A stretch of 64,000 nucleotides of DNA from Prevotellaceae bacterium UBA1075 (GCA_002316015.1 DCCS01000032.1:107317-171316), one strand, 5' to 3'. Shown: positions 27,767-37,008, numbered from the stretch's first letter. Notes: generated by a model from the letters alone, not told the origin. Made by a program: numbers and translations.

Positions 27767-28330
27767 ATGGAAAGTTTATTTGATATATGGAGCAAGAGAG
27801 ACCCCGAGTGGGAAACGCGATACCAAGAGTCAGTCATGGATGTGTTCTGCGACTATGGACGTGGACGTAATTCTTACCAAGCAGCACGTGCGAAGCCGTT
27901 TGGCGCGGGGTATGAGATATATATTATAGCATTCTTCATTGGGCTATACTTTGACGGTACCAAACCGTTGGTAGAGGACAGAGCAAAGAGAAAGAAGTTT
28001 GGCTGGCCAATACAGAAGTGGGGAAATATCGAATCGAGAATGGGAAGAGTTCCCTATGAGAAGCTTCAGAAGTTTATCTTTGCGGCATTGATTGCTCGCA
28101 CAGATGTTGACTTGATTGCCTTGGACAAAGGAGAGGTCAGCAGTAGGAAGATTGTGGACCAACTGATTGACAAGATGGAGCAGTATGCGAACTTCGGATT
28201 CACATATATAACAGAGCAAATGGAGGTGGATCCGAACTGTTTCTTCAAGGAGACGGCCTTTTTGCGCCTCTTTCTCTCGTTTTTGAAAGCAGATAATGAT
28301 GACTGTGACAACGAATTGGAAGAACTCTGA
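27767..28330 (+). CDS. Unknown protein after DndD-like ATPase, in the usual DndE position
   Basis: 187 residues from the ATG at 27767 (a GTG at 27761, overlapping the previous stop by 4 bases, is an alternative). It is soluble, with a basic stretch (EDRAKRKKFGWPIQKWG) and a rather aromatic N-terminal half (EIYIIAFFIGLYFDG). I recognise no family and no DndE-like signature. Being last in the tight block and directly after the DndD-like gene, it may be the DNA-binding subunit of the modification complex or a specificity factor. The next gene's possible start overlaps its stop by one base. Confidence 0.8.
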   Translation: MESLFDIWSKRDPEWETRYQESVMDVFCDYGRGRNSYQAARAKPFGAGYEIYIIAFFIGLYFDGTKPLVEDRAKRKKFGWPIQKWGNIESRMGRVPYEKLQKFIFAALIARTDVDLIALDKGEVSSRKIVDQLIDKMEQYANFGFTYITEQMEVDPNCFFKETAFLRLFLSFLKADNDDCDNELEEL

Positions 28331-28347
28331 TGGAACAAGCAAGTAAC

Positions 28348-28656
28348 ATGAAGAGACTAATGTTTTTGTTGGCAGGTATTGTCCTGCCCGTCTCCACCTT
28401 TGCACAGATGCCCAGCCGCCTTGATGATGATCCCAGTATCTGGTTCTTTGTGGGGATAATCATCTTGGTGTTGCTTTGTGTGGCTGTTGTTCTTACTATT
28501 GTGATTGGACTTTATCTCCTTGTTGCGAAGATGGCCGAAAGACGAAACCGAAGTGCTGTGGCTTGGCTGGTAGTGTCCTTTTTCATCGGTCCGATTTTTA
28601 CAATAGTCTTGCTCCTGTGCTTGGGAGAGGCAAAGAACAAAGAGCAGATAATATAG
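28348..28656 (+). CDS. Small membrane protein, two transmembrane segments
   Basis: 102 residues from the ATG at 28348. An N-terminal signal-like segment (MKRLMFLLAGIVLPVSTFAQ) is followed by two hydrophobic helices (WFFVGIIILVLLCVAVVLTI and on; then AWLVVSFFIGPIFTIVLLLC) separated by a charged MAERRNRS loop. This resembles small inner-membrane proteins of Bacteroidales with no known role. An ATG at 28330 overlaps the stop of the preceding gene (TGATG), so coupling to the operon is possible. Whether it belongs to the defence-like system or is a passenger cannot be told from sequence. Confidence 0.65.
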   Translation: MKRLMFLLAGIVLPVSTFAQMPSRLDDDPSIWFFVGIIILVLLCVAVVLTIVIGLYLLVAKMAERRNRSAVAWLVVSFFIGPIFTIVLLLCLGEAKNKEQII

Positions 28657-28683
28657 TAAACTTAAACTTTAAAAAACAAAGTT

Positions 28684-29088
28684 ATGACTACGAAAGTGAA
28701 ATTTGGGCTGACCTATGTGGGAGGTCTTGCAACAGGAATCGTACTTATGTTCGCCTTATGCGTTATCATTGCATCAAGACAAGGAAATATGGGTTCCACA
28801 GATAGCAATGTGGTGATGTTCGACAGTCCACAGCAAGTGGTGAGCGCCACAGAACTTAAAGTGATTCAGGTCTTACCTAATGGCAGTGCCCTGGCTATCA
28901 TAAAGGAACCTTATGATAACTGTGGTACAGTGGTTGGACTACAGGCTATGCAAGGAGGCTCTTACTATGATGACCAAAAGATAAGCATACCTGAAGGTAA
29001 ATGCCTTAGGCAGATAGGCACTTACCGTTACATGACTCAGCAGAACATGGAGAAGACGGTGCCTGTAGTGCAGGTGTTTGACAAATGA
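28684..29088 (+). CDS. Unknown protein with one N-terminal membrane anchor
   Basis: 134 residues. One transmembrane segment (about 8-30) follows a short charged N-terminus, so the rest is probably outside the inner membrane. The soluble part (from about 35) is a small mixed beta domain with two cysteines (in NCGTVVG and GKCLRQIG) that could form a disulfide. I do not recognise the family. It lies 27 bases after the previous small membrane protein and ends 3 bases before the convergent glycerate kinase gene, marking the right edge of the low-G+C island. Confidence 0.65.
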   Translation: MTTKVKFGLTYVGGLATGIVLMFALCVIIASRQGNMGSTDSNVVMFDSPQQVVSATELKVIQVLPNGSALAIIKEPYDNCGTVVGLQAMQGGSYYDDQKISIPEGKCLRQIGTYRYMTQQNMEKTVPVVQVFDK

Positions 29089-29091
29089 CCG

Positions 29092-30156
29092 TCATCTGAA
29101 CGAGTGTGCTACCCACCGGGTAAGATGAGCAATTGCTACTTCGGGCTTCATGGCTTCTGACTGCGGGAAACCAGGCGGGTTGATGGACTCCACGTGCTGG
29201 AAACCTGCTTGCAGCAGGGCATCCGCGTCTGACACACAGCCTGCTATGAGCCATACGGGGATGTCGCTGCATTGCCTCACCTGCTGAAGGATGCACACGG
29301 GCAGTTTGCCCATGAGTGTCTGCCGGTCGGCGGAGCCTTCACCAGTGATGACCAAGTGGGTGTCATGAAGAAGGCTGGGGAATCGCAGGCTCTGCAGAAG
29401 CATGTGGGCACCCGACTGGACTTCAGCACCCAGGTACTGCATGAAGGCATAGCCCAAGCCACCTGCCGCTCCTGCACCTGGAGACTGTGACTTGTCGTAG
29501 CCCAGGACACAAGCTGAATGAAGAGCAAAGGCTTGGGCTTGCCTGTCAAAAATCTCTTGCATGACGGGTGTGGCACCTTTCTGCCTGCCATACACATGGG
29601 CGGCTCCTTGGGGGCCATACAAGGGGTTGCACACATCGCTTGCCAGGGTGAACTGGCAGGACTGGATGAGTGGATGACTGGGGAGCAACTCCATCTGGCC
29701 ACCCGTAAGGCGGGTGGCCAGCGCAGACAGCATGCCACGGCCACAATCGCTGGTACCGCTCCCTCCCAGGCCAATGATAAAATGCCGGCTACCATGGTCT
29801 ATGGCTTGCAAGAGTATTTCTCCCACACCATAGGTGCTGGCCATGAGAGGGTTTCGCTCATGGGCTTCCATCAGCGAAAGACCGCATGCCTGGGCGGTCT
29901 CAATGATGGCTGTGCCGTCTGCACATACAGCATAGGAGGCTTTGACAGGTCGCATGAGCGGGTCATGCACATAGGCATGCCGAAGTGTCCCGTGCATTGC
30001 CTGAGCAAAAGCACGCAGCATGCCATCGCCACCATCTGACATGGGAAGACTGGTGGTGGGGATGCCCCGGGCCTGTAAGGCTGCAGCAAGGGCTGCCTCT
30101 ACCTGCCGGGAGGTGAGACAGCCCTTGAAGGAGTCGGTGGCAAGGATGACTCTCAT
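29092..30156 (-). CDS. Glycerate kinase (GlxK/GarK family)
   Basis: 354 residues. The start MRVILATDSFKGCLTS and the MSDGGDGM motif are typical of the GlxK/GarK glycerate 2-kinase family, which phosphorylates D-glycerate to 2-phosphoglycerate for glycolysis. The ATG at 30156 forms an ATGA overlap with the stop of the upstream FAD/Fe-S oxidoreductase, so the two are translationally coupled. Together they could channel a hydroxyacid such as glycolate, glycerate or lactate into central metabolism. Cytoplasmic. Confidence 0.9.
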   Translation of the reverse strand: MRVILATDSFKGCLTSRQVEAALAAALQARGIPTTSLPMSDGGDGMLRAFAQAMHGTLRHAYVHDPLMRPVKASYAVCADGTAIIETAQACGLSLMEAHERNPLMASTYGVGEILLQAIDHGSRHFIIGLGGSGTSDCGRGMLSALATRLTGGQMELLPSHPLIQSCQFTLASDVCNPLYGPQGAAHVYGRQKGATPVMQEIFDRQAQAFALHSACVLGYDKSQSPGAGAAGGLGYAFMQYLGAEVQSGAHMLLQSLRFPSLLHDTHLVITGEGSADRQTLMGKLPVCILQQVRQCSDIPVWLIAGCVSDADALLQAGFQHVESINPPGFPQSEAMKPEVAIAHLTRWVAHSFR

Positions 30157-32948
30157 GCCTTGGGGGATGTGCATTCGTCTATCAGATAAAGCAATGACTG
30201 GTAGGGGACACCAGAGTGGGTGGTGAGACCTATCTCGCAGGTGCGGCTGTTGGAGAACCCTCGGCGCACGCCATGCTTCTCTATCTGTGCGCGCAGTTTA
30301 CGCAGCGCGTAAGCATTCAGTTCGGGATTGAAGAAACCCTTGTCACCAGCAAATCCGCAACATCCTACGCCTTCGGGCAACAGGACATGGCTGGAACAAC
30401 GCCTGGCCAGGGAGATGACCTTGTCTGCCAGTTCCATTCTGCGTGTGGAACAGGTCAGGTGCAGGGCTATGGGTTCGTCAGTGGGGTGGAAGTCCAGATG
30501 GTCGGCCATATAGTCGTGAACGAACTCAAGCAGTTCCAAGGGGCGGATGCGGCTCATCTGCTCACGCATGCGGTGCAGGCATGGACTCTGGTCGCAAACC
30601 ACAGGAATCCGCCCCTCTTCGGATGCCTTGAGCAGAGCCTCCTCAAGTTCCAGGGTCTTGCGGTCGGCAATGTCCATCATGCCCTTGCTCTCCCATATCT
30701 GTCCGCAGCAAAGTCCGCCCATCTCATGAGGGAAGATGACTTGCCACCCGTTGCGCTGCAGGAACCTCACAACAAGGTCGGCCAAGTCCTGATGCTTGGG
30801 ATCCACCTTGCTGTAGCCCATGGTGCGGTTGATGCAACTGGGGAAATATACCACCCGTTTGGCATTTTCAGGCAGGTGTGGCGCGGGGTGTTCCGTGATG
30901 TAATGTGCGGTGGGAAGTGAGGGTGTCCACAGGGGAAGTCCCATGCGGTGAAGTCCCTTGCCGATGAGGCTGACCGTCTGGTCGCCGATGAGGCTTTGTG
31001 CCACTCCTGCCATGGTGAGGACAGGCTTCAGTGCCCCCAGCGTGCCTTGCATATGGTGAGCCATGAAATCTCCTGCGCGATAACCCGTGGAGCCTGCCGG
31101 AATCCGCTTGGAGCGCAAGGTGTGGGTCATGTCGCCCGTGTTGATGTGCATGGGACAGGACATGCTGCACAGGCCGTCGGCCGCACAGGTCACATCGCCC
31201 AGGTAGTGGTACTGGTGCTCCAGTCTGTAAAGTCGGGCAGGATTCTCACCCGTAGATTTCAGCCTTGCTATCTCACGTTGCACAACTATACGCTGGCGGG
31301 ATGACAGGGTAAAGCCGCAACTGAGACAGTTGACCTCGCAGAACCCACATTCGATGCACTTGTTGACGTGCTCGTCGGTCAATGGCAGGGGCTTGAAGTC
31401 CTTCACGAAACACTCACCATCGTCATTGAAGATGACTCCCGGATTGAGGATGTTTCCAGGATCAAATATCTCCTTGATTTCCAGCATGCACTCGTATGCC
31501 TCGTCACCCCACTCGTGTCGCACAAAGGGTGCCATGTTGCGGCCTGTTCCGTGCTCGGCCTTGAGAGATCCGTCATATTTGTCTACCACCAGTTTTTCTA
31601 TGTCAAGCATCAGGTTGCGATACCTCTGTACCTGTTCGGGGGTGTCAAAGGATTGTGCAATGATAAAGTGGTAGTTGCCCTCGAGCGCATGCCCGTAAAT
31701 GCATGAGTCGTCATAGCCGTGCCTGAGAAGTATTTGTTCCAGGTCAAGTGTGGCTTCGGTAAGGTTCTCTATATGAAAGGCGATGTCTTCGATAATGACC
31801 GTTGTGCCCATGGGGCGAGTGCCTCCCACAGACGGGAAGATGCCTGAACGGATGGCCCAGTAATGGGCATACTCCTGGGGGTTGCTGGTAAAATGGGCAG
31901 GCGTGTGCATCGGGAGAGGAAGCAATGCCTGGCTGATGGCTGCGATGTTGGCCCGCAACTCTTCCTCGGTGTCGGCCTTTGTCTCGGCGAGCACTGCTGT
32001 GAGGCCAGAGTTGTCGCCTACCGAGGATAGCGACTTCTTGTCCAGAATCTCAGCGCAGGATACGGGCTGGTTCTTCATGGCTTTCACCGCATTGCAGGCA
32101 TCGGCTATGCTGCTGAAGTACAGCATTGCCGATGCCGAATACTTGTACTGGTGTCCTGTGCGCACGGTAAACTGGCTTCCGAATGCCAGCGTGCCCTCTG
32201 ACCCTACCAGCAGGTGTGCGATGATGTCAAAGGGGTCTGTGAAGCGAACCAGTGGCAGGAGGTTGAGTCCGGTGACATTCTTGATGCTGTACTTGTGCCA
32301 TATGCGCCGCACCAGGCACTGGTTGGAGTTCACCTTGTCGCGTAACTGTTCTATTCGGGAGATAAAGTCGGGGTGCGTTTTCCGAAACTTTCTCTTGCTG
32401 TCCTCGCTGCCTGTGTCCAAGATGGTGCCATCGGCCAGGATAAGCCTTGCGTTGAGCAGGATGCGGTCACTGTTGGCATGTGTGCCGCAACTCATGCCCG
32501 ATGCGTTGTTCATGACAATGCCGCCAACCATAGCGGATTTCTTGGACGCAGGGTCTGGGGTAAATGTACGACCATAGGGTGCGAGTATCTCATTCACGCG
32601 TTGTCCCACAATTCCGGGCTGCAGGGTGATTGTCTCGGCATTCTCACCCACGCTGTATTGTTCCCAGTTCTTCCCGGCCACGATAAGCACGGAGTCGGTA
32701 ATGGCCTGGCCTGACAGGCTTGTGCCCGCAGCGCGGAAGGTGACGGGAATGCCTATGGCACTTGCGTCACGAAGCAGGCGCGAGACCTCGGTCTCGTTGG
32801 CAGAGCGGATGACAATCTGAGGAAGTTTCCTGTAGAAACTTGCATCGGTTCCCCATGCCAGGCAGCGCAGGTCATCGGTATAGATGCGCTCTTTGGGAAT
32901 GTATTCCCTTATGTGTTCCAGATATTTCTTGTATAAAAAGGATTTCAT
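30153..32948 (-). CDS. FAD-linked oxidase fused to Fe-S/CCG domains (D-2-hydroxyacid dehydrogenase)
   Basis: 931 residues from the ATG at 32948 (an upstream TTG is less likely). The N-terminal half is a GlcD/Dld-like FAD domain of the VAO type (RAAGTSLSGQAI, then GGIVMNNASGMSCG). At about 530-545 and 590-600 are 4Fe-4S cysteine motifs (CIECGFCEVNC; CAADGLCSMSC), and two CCG repeats follow (near 746 and 863), as in GlpC or LldE-type heterodisulfide-reductase subunits. The protein thus joins GlcD- and GlcF-like functions in one chain. It should oxidise a D-2-hydroxyacid (D-lactate or glycolate) and pass electrons to quinone or another acceptor. The substrate is not evident. Confidence 0.9.
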   Translation of the reverse strand: MKSFLYKKYLEHIREYIPKERIYTDDLRCLAWGTDASFYRKLPQIVIRSANETEVSRLLRDASAIGIPVTFRAAGTSLSGQAITDSVLIVAGKNWEQYSVGENAETITLQPGIVGQRVNEILAPYGRTFTPDPASKKSAMVGGIVMNNASGMSCGTHANSDRILLNARLILADGTILDTGSEDSKRKFRKTHPDFISRIEQLRDKVNSNQCLVRRIWHKYSIKNVTGLNLLPLVRFTDPFDIIAHLLVGSEGTLAFGSQFTVRTGHQYKYSASAMLYFSSIADACNAVKAMKNQPVSCAEILDKKSLSSVGDNSGLTAVLAETKADTEEELRANIAAISQALLPLPMHTPAHFTSNPQEYAHYWAIRSGIFPSVGGTRPMGTTVIIEDIAFHIENLTEATLDLEQILLRHGYDDSCIYGHALEGNYHFIIAQSFDTPEQVQRYRNLMLDIEKLVVDKYDGSLKAEHGTGRNMAPFVRHEWGDEAYECMLEIKEIFDPGNILNPGVIFNDDGECFVKDFKPLPLTDEHVNKCIECGFCEVNCLSCGFTLSSRQRIVVQREIARLKSTGENPARLYRLEHQYHYLGDVTCAADGLCSMSCPMHINTGDMTHTLRSKRIPAGSTGYRAGDFMAHHMQGTLGALKPVLTMAGVAQSLIGDQTVSLIGKGLHRMGLPLWTPSLPTAHYITEHPAPHLPENAKRVVYFPSCINRTMGYSKVDPKHQDLADLVVRFLQRNGWQVIFPHEMGGLCCGQIWESKGMMDIADRKTLELEEALLKASEEGRIPVVCDQSPCLHRMREQMSRIRPLELLEFVHDYMADHLDFHPTDEPIALHLTCSTRRMELADKVISLARRCSSHVLLPEGVGCCGFAGDKGFFNPELNAYALRKLRAQIEKHGVRRGFSNSRTCEIGLTTHSGVPYQSLLYLIDECTSPKA

Positions 32949-33011
32949 TGTCTCTGCGGTCAATGGTTGGATGTTTGTCTGTATATGGGCGAGATATAAG
33001 GTTGTGACACA

Positions 33012-34940
33012 TCACAAAGCCTCGCATTCTCTAATCCACAGATCCGGGGAGGCATCGCTGGGCATCCGCCAGTCACCTCTCGGACTTAACGAACAACTGC
33101 CGACTTTGGGCCCATCTGGAAGGCAACTGCGTTTGAACTGCTGCGCGAAGAACCTGCGGCAGAAAGTAGTGAGCCATTTCTTGATGGTCTCGTCGGTATA
33201 GACACCCTTGAAAGCCTGTCTGGCCAGGAAGAAAATCTTGCTTGGGCGGAAACCCCAGCGCAGAAAATAATAGAGGAAGAAGTCGTGCAAGTCGTACGGC
33301 CCCACCAGGTTCTCGGTCTTCTGTGTGATTTTCCCGTGCTCATCGGCAGGTATCAGTTCGGGGCTGATGGGCGTGTCCACAATGTCGAGCAGTGTATTGC
33401 GTGTGGTTCTGTCGGTCATCCCGCTTGCCACCCAATTGACCAGATGCCGCACAAGTGTCTTGGGTACGGAGGCATTCACGCCATACATGCTCATATGGTC
33501 ACCATTGTATGTGGCCCATCCCAAAGCCAGTTCGCTCAAATCACCGGTACCGATAACGAGACCGTTCATCTGGTTGGCCACATCCATGAGTATCTGCGTG
33601 CGCTCGCGGGCTTGCCCGTTTTCGTAGGTCACGTCATGCAGGTTGATATCATGCCCTAAGTCTCTGAAATGCTGGATGCAGGCATCCTTGATGGAAATCT
33701 CGCGTATGGTAACACCCAGTTGGCGCATGAGGTTCATGGCATTGGTGTACGTGCGGTCGGTGGTTCCGAAACCAGGCATTGTGATGCCTACAATCCCTTT
33801 CCTGTCCAATCCAAGCAGGTCGAAGGTGCGCGCACACACAAGCATGGCGAGCGTGCTGTCCAGCCCACCGCTGACACCCAAAACGAGAGTCTTTACCCCA
33901 GTGTGCGTCATCCGCTTGGCCAGTCCGGCTGCCTGTATGTTGAATATTTCCTCACAGCGATCCTCCAGCATTTTTCCTTCGGGCACAAAGGGGTGGGGTA
34001 AAAATGAGCGTGTGGGTGTGATGTCTTTGGCTGTGACCAAGCCAGTGTCCACACAGAGTGGGGACTCGCCTTTGTATTGTGCCGCGCAAGAGGCAAAGGT
34101 CGTGTTTGCACGCCGCTCTGCCCGCAGCATTTCCACGTCAATCTCACTCTCGATCAACTGTGGCGAGAGCGAATGCCTCGTTGCCTCTGCCAGGAGTGTA
34201 CCATTCTCATATACAAACCCCTTACCCGAGAAAACCACATCTTGAGAACTTTCGCCAAAGCCACATCCGCTGAACACGTAACCACAAATGAGTCTTGCGC
34301 TTTGTTGTGCCAGCAAACTCATCAAATAGGAATGTTTGCCCACGCCCTCGTTGTCCGCACTCATATTAAATATGATGTCCGCACCATGCAGGGCAAGGGA
34401 AGAACTTGGAGGTACTGGTGCCCATACATCTTCGCATATCTCGATGCCAAAGGTGCAGGTGGGTGTGTGGAACAACTGCCTCAGTGCTAAGGGCACCTGC
34501 TGTCCGCAGATGCGGATAGGCCCCAGTTGAATGTCGGTCAAACTGGTGAACCACCGCTTCTCGTAGAACTCCTTGTAATTTGGCAAATAGGTCTTAGGCA
34601 CAATGCCAAGTATCCTGCCGTGCTGGATGACGGCGGCACAATTGAGCAGGCATCCATTATAGGCTACAGGCAAGCCGACAATACTGATAATATCCAGTTC
34701 CTTGCTGAAGTTCAATAGGTGCGCGAGAGCCTTCTCCGCTTCATCGATGAGCGCTTGCTGCAGGAATAAATCTTGGCAGGTGTAGGCTGTGACAGAAAGT
34801 TCGGGAAAACAGACAATCTCCACGCCATGTCTTTCTGCCTGAACCACCAAGGACTCGATATGCTCTATGTTAAACTTGCAATCGGCCACCCTCACAGAGG
34901 GGATGGCCGATGCAATCTTTATAAATCCGAAATTCATCAA
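33012..34940 (-). CDS. nadE: Glutamine-dependent NAD+ synthetase
   Basis: 642 residues with two domains. The N-terminal nitrilase-type glutaminase has the triad Glu47 (CFPELS), Lys116 (VPKTYLPNY) and Cys169 (IEICEDVW). The C-terminal synthetase has the PP-loop SGGLDST (357-363). It makes NAD+ from nicotinic acid adenine dinucleotide and ATP, using ammonia from glutamine. It lies 16 bases downstream of htpG on the same strand and is probably co-transcribed. A second ATG immediately follows the first, so the start could be one codon later. Confidence 0.96.
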   Translation of the reverse strand: MMNFGFIKIASAIPSVRVADCKFNIEHIESLVVQAERHGVEIVCFPELSVTAYTCQDLFLQQALIDEAEKALAHLLNFSKELDIISIVGLPVAYNGCLLNCAAVIQHGRILGIVPKTYLPNYKEFYEKRWFTSLTDIQLGPIRICGQQVPLALRQLFHTPTCTFGIEICEDVWAPVPPSSSLALHGADIIFNMSADNEGVGKHSYLMSLLAQQSARLICGYVFSGCGFGESSQDVVFSGKGFVYENGTLLAEATRHSLSPQLIESEIDVEMLRAERRANTTFASCAAQYKGESPLCVDTGLVTAKDITPTRSFLPHPFVPEGKMLEDRCEEIFNIQAAGLAKRMTHTGVKTLVLGVSGGLDSTLAMLVCARTFDLLGLDRKGIVGITMPGFGTTDRTYTNAMNLMRQLGVTIREISIKDACIQHFRDLGHDINLHDVTYENGQARERTQILMDVANQMNGLVIGTGDLSELALGWATYNGDHMSMYGVNASVPKTLVRHLVNWVASGMTDRTTRNTLLDIVDTPISPELIPADEHGKITQKTENLVGPYDLHDFFLYYFLRWGFRPSKIFFLARQAFKGVYTDETIKKWLTTFCRRFFAQQFKRSCLPDGPKVGSCSLSPRGDWRMPSDASPDLWIRECEAL

Positions 34941-34956
34941 GAGTGTGGGCTTGCTG

Positions 34957-37008
34957 TTACTTAATCATAGTTACGCTACGCTTGACAAAGCGTGTGAGAG
35001 CCTCGCCATGCAACATGCCGTTCTGCAGAAGGGCAAGGTCTATCAATTGGTGCACACGCTCGTTACCGTCGGCATAAGCCTTTAGGATATCATTCTTCTT
35101 TTTGTTTTCTTCCTGGATGTCCTCGCCACACTTTTTCAGATCATCCTTCTCTTCCTGGGTGATTTCTTCGGGCTTCTTTTTCTCCTGCTCTTGCCGCAAT
35201 ACGGCCTGGCGTGCGTTTAGTCCCCGTATCTCGGCTTCCACGGGCGAAATCTCTTCCTTGGTGGCAGTCTCGCTATCCTCCAGAACTTGTTTGATGAGGG
35301 GGGCGTCGGTATTGAGCACCAGTGTGTACATGTCAGGCATGTCGCCATAGAAACTCATGCCTGGCTGCAGTCGAGCCATCTCTTTCATGCGGCGCATGTA
35401 CTCGCTCTGTGTAATCATGACAGGAAGTTGCTCTTCACCGAGAGGCTGTGCCTCCACATGAAAGTCAACCTTGCTCGTGCGTGGCATCTGGCTGTTGAAG
35501 ATGCTTGTGAGTTTGTCGGCACGTTCTGCTTCAAGTAGTTCGCGCTTGGTCTCCTCCTTCTGTATCAGACGGTCGATTACATCGGCATCCACACGTGTGA
35601 AGGTTGTCCTTTCCAGTTTGCGTTCCAGCATTGCCATGAGTGGTGTGTCCAGCTGGCCATCCATCATCAGCACGTTGTAACCCTTGCTTTTTGCTGCCTC
35701 GATATAGGTGTATTGAGCATCTTTGTCGTTGGCATACAGGTAGATGACCTGACCGTCTTTGTTTGTCTGCTTGTCCTTGACCAGTGCGGCATACTCCTCC
35801 AGTGTGTAGTGCTTGCCCTCGGTATCCTTGAGCAGGAAGTACTGCTTGGCCTTGTCGTAGTAGTCATCCTGGCTCAGCATTCCGTAGTGGATGAACACCT
35901 TAATGTCATCCCACTTTTTTTCGAACTCCTCACGCTGGTTCTTGAATATGGAGGCCAACTTGTCACTCACCTTCTTGGTGATGTAGCCACTTATCTTCTT
36001 CACGTTGGAGTCACTTTGCAGATAACTCCGGCTCACATTCAGAGGAATGTCGGGGCTGTCTATCACGCCATGGAGCAGTGTCAGAAATTCGGGTACGATA
36101 CCATCCACAGAGTCGGTGACAAATACCTGGTTGCAGTATAACTGTATCTTGTTGCGCTGCACGTCCAGGTTGCTCTTTATCTTTGGGAAGTAGAGGATGC
36201 CTGTCAGTTTGAACGGGTAGTCCACGTTCAGGTGAATCCAAAAGAGAGGGTCATCGGCCATGGGGAACAATTTGTGGTAGAACTCCTTGTAGTCCTCGTC
36301 TTTCAGGTCAGAGGGCTTTTTTGTCCATAATGGTTCCACATCGTTGATGATTAAATCCTCGTTGGTGTCCACCTGTTTCCCGTCTTTCCATTCTGTCTTC
36401 TTGCCAAACACGATGGGAATTGGCAGAAAATGACAGTATTTGCGCAGCAAATCTCCCATTTTGTTCTTGTCCAGGAAGTCCAGGCAGTCATCATCGATGT
36501 GCATCACGATGTCCGTGCCCCGGTCATCCTTCTTTGTCTCTTCAAGTGTGTAGGAGGGGCTTCCGTCGCAACTCCACTTCATGGCAGGTGTGTCCTTGTA
36601 ACTCTTGGTGATGATATCTACCTGCTTGCTCACCATAAACGCGCTGTAGAAACCCAGTCCGAAATGTCCGATGATGGCATTGGCATCATCCTTGTATTTC
36701 TCCAAGAAATCGTTGGCTCCAGAGAATGCAATCTGGTTGATGTACTTTTCTATCTCCTCTGCGGTCATGCCAATGCCCCGGTCACTCACGGTAATGGTCT
36801 TGGCCTCTTTGTCTATGCTTACGCGTACTTTCAACTCGCCCATTTCACCCTGGAAGTCTCCCTTTCCGGCAAGAGTTTTCAGTTTTTGGGTTGCGTCCAC
36901 AGCGTTGCTTACGATTTCACGGATAAATATCTCGTGGTCGCTGTACAAGAACTTTTTGATTATGGGGAAAATGTTCTCTGTTGTAACCCCAATGTTTCCT
37001 TGTTTCAT
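34957..37008 (-). CDS. htpG: Molecular chaperone HtpG (Hsp90)
   Basis: 683 residues. The N-terminal GHKL ATPase shows EIVSNAVDATQKL (the N box with catalytic Glu and Asn), DRGIGM, IGHFGLGFYSAFMV and the later GTDI motif; the middle domain holds the conserved Arg-rich ATPase loop (NVSRSYLQ). ATP-driven chaperone of the cytoplasm. The ATG at 37008 is preferred over 37038, which would add ten residues atypical of the family. It lies 120 bases downstream of clpC, so two protein-quality-control genes sit together, and nadE follows. Confidence 0.97.
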   Translation of the reverse strand: MKQGNIGVTTENIFPIIKKFLYSDHEIFIREIVSNAVDATQKLKTLAGKGDFQGEMGELKVRVSIDKEAKTITVSDRGIGMTAEEIEKYINQIAFSGANDFLEKYKDDANAIIGHFGLGFYSAFMVSKQVDIITKSYKDTPAMKWSCDGSPSYTLEETKKDDRGTDIVMHIDDDCLDFLDKNKMGDLLRKYCHFLPIPIVFGKKTEWKDGKQVDTNEDLIINDVEPLWTKKPSDLKDEDYKEFYHKLFPMADDPLFWIHLNVDYPFKLTGILYFPKIKSNLDVQRNKIQLYCNQVFVTDSVDGIVPEFLTLLHGVIDSPDIPLNVSRSYLQSDSNVKKISGYITKKVSDKLASIFKNQREEFEKKWDDIKVFIHYGMLSQDDYYDKAKQYFLLKDTEGKHYTLEEYAALVKDKQTNKDGQVIYLYANDKDAQYTYIEAAKSKGYNVLMMDGQLDTPLMAMLERKLERTTFTRVDADVIDRLIQKEETKRELLEAERADKLTSIFNSQMPRTSKVDFHVEAQPLGEEQLPVMITQSEYMRRMKEMARLQPGMSFYGDMPDMYTLVLNTDAPLIKQVLEDSETATKEEISPVEAEIRGLNARQAVLRQEQEKKKPEEITQEEKDDLKKCGEDIQEENKKKNDILKAYADGNERVHQLIDLALLQNGMLHGEALTRFVKRSVTMIK

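Noticed and set aside
17908..28330. BREX type 4, DISARM or CBASS
   Set aside because: No PglZ, BrxL, DUF1998, methyltransferase or cyclase gene is present; the C/D-type sulfur-modification components fit better.
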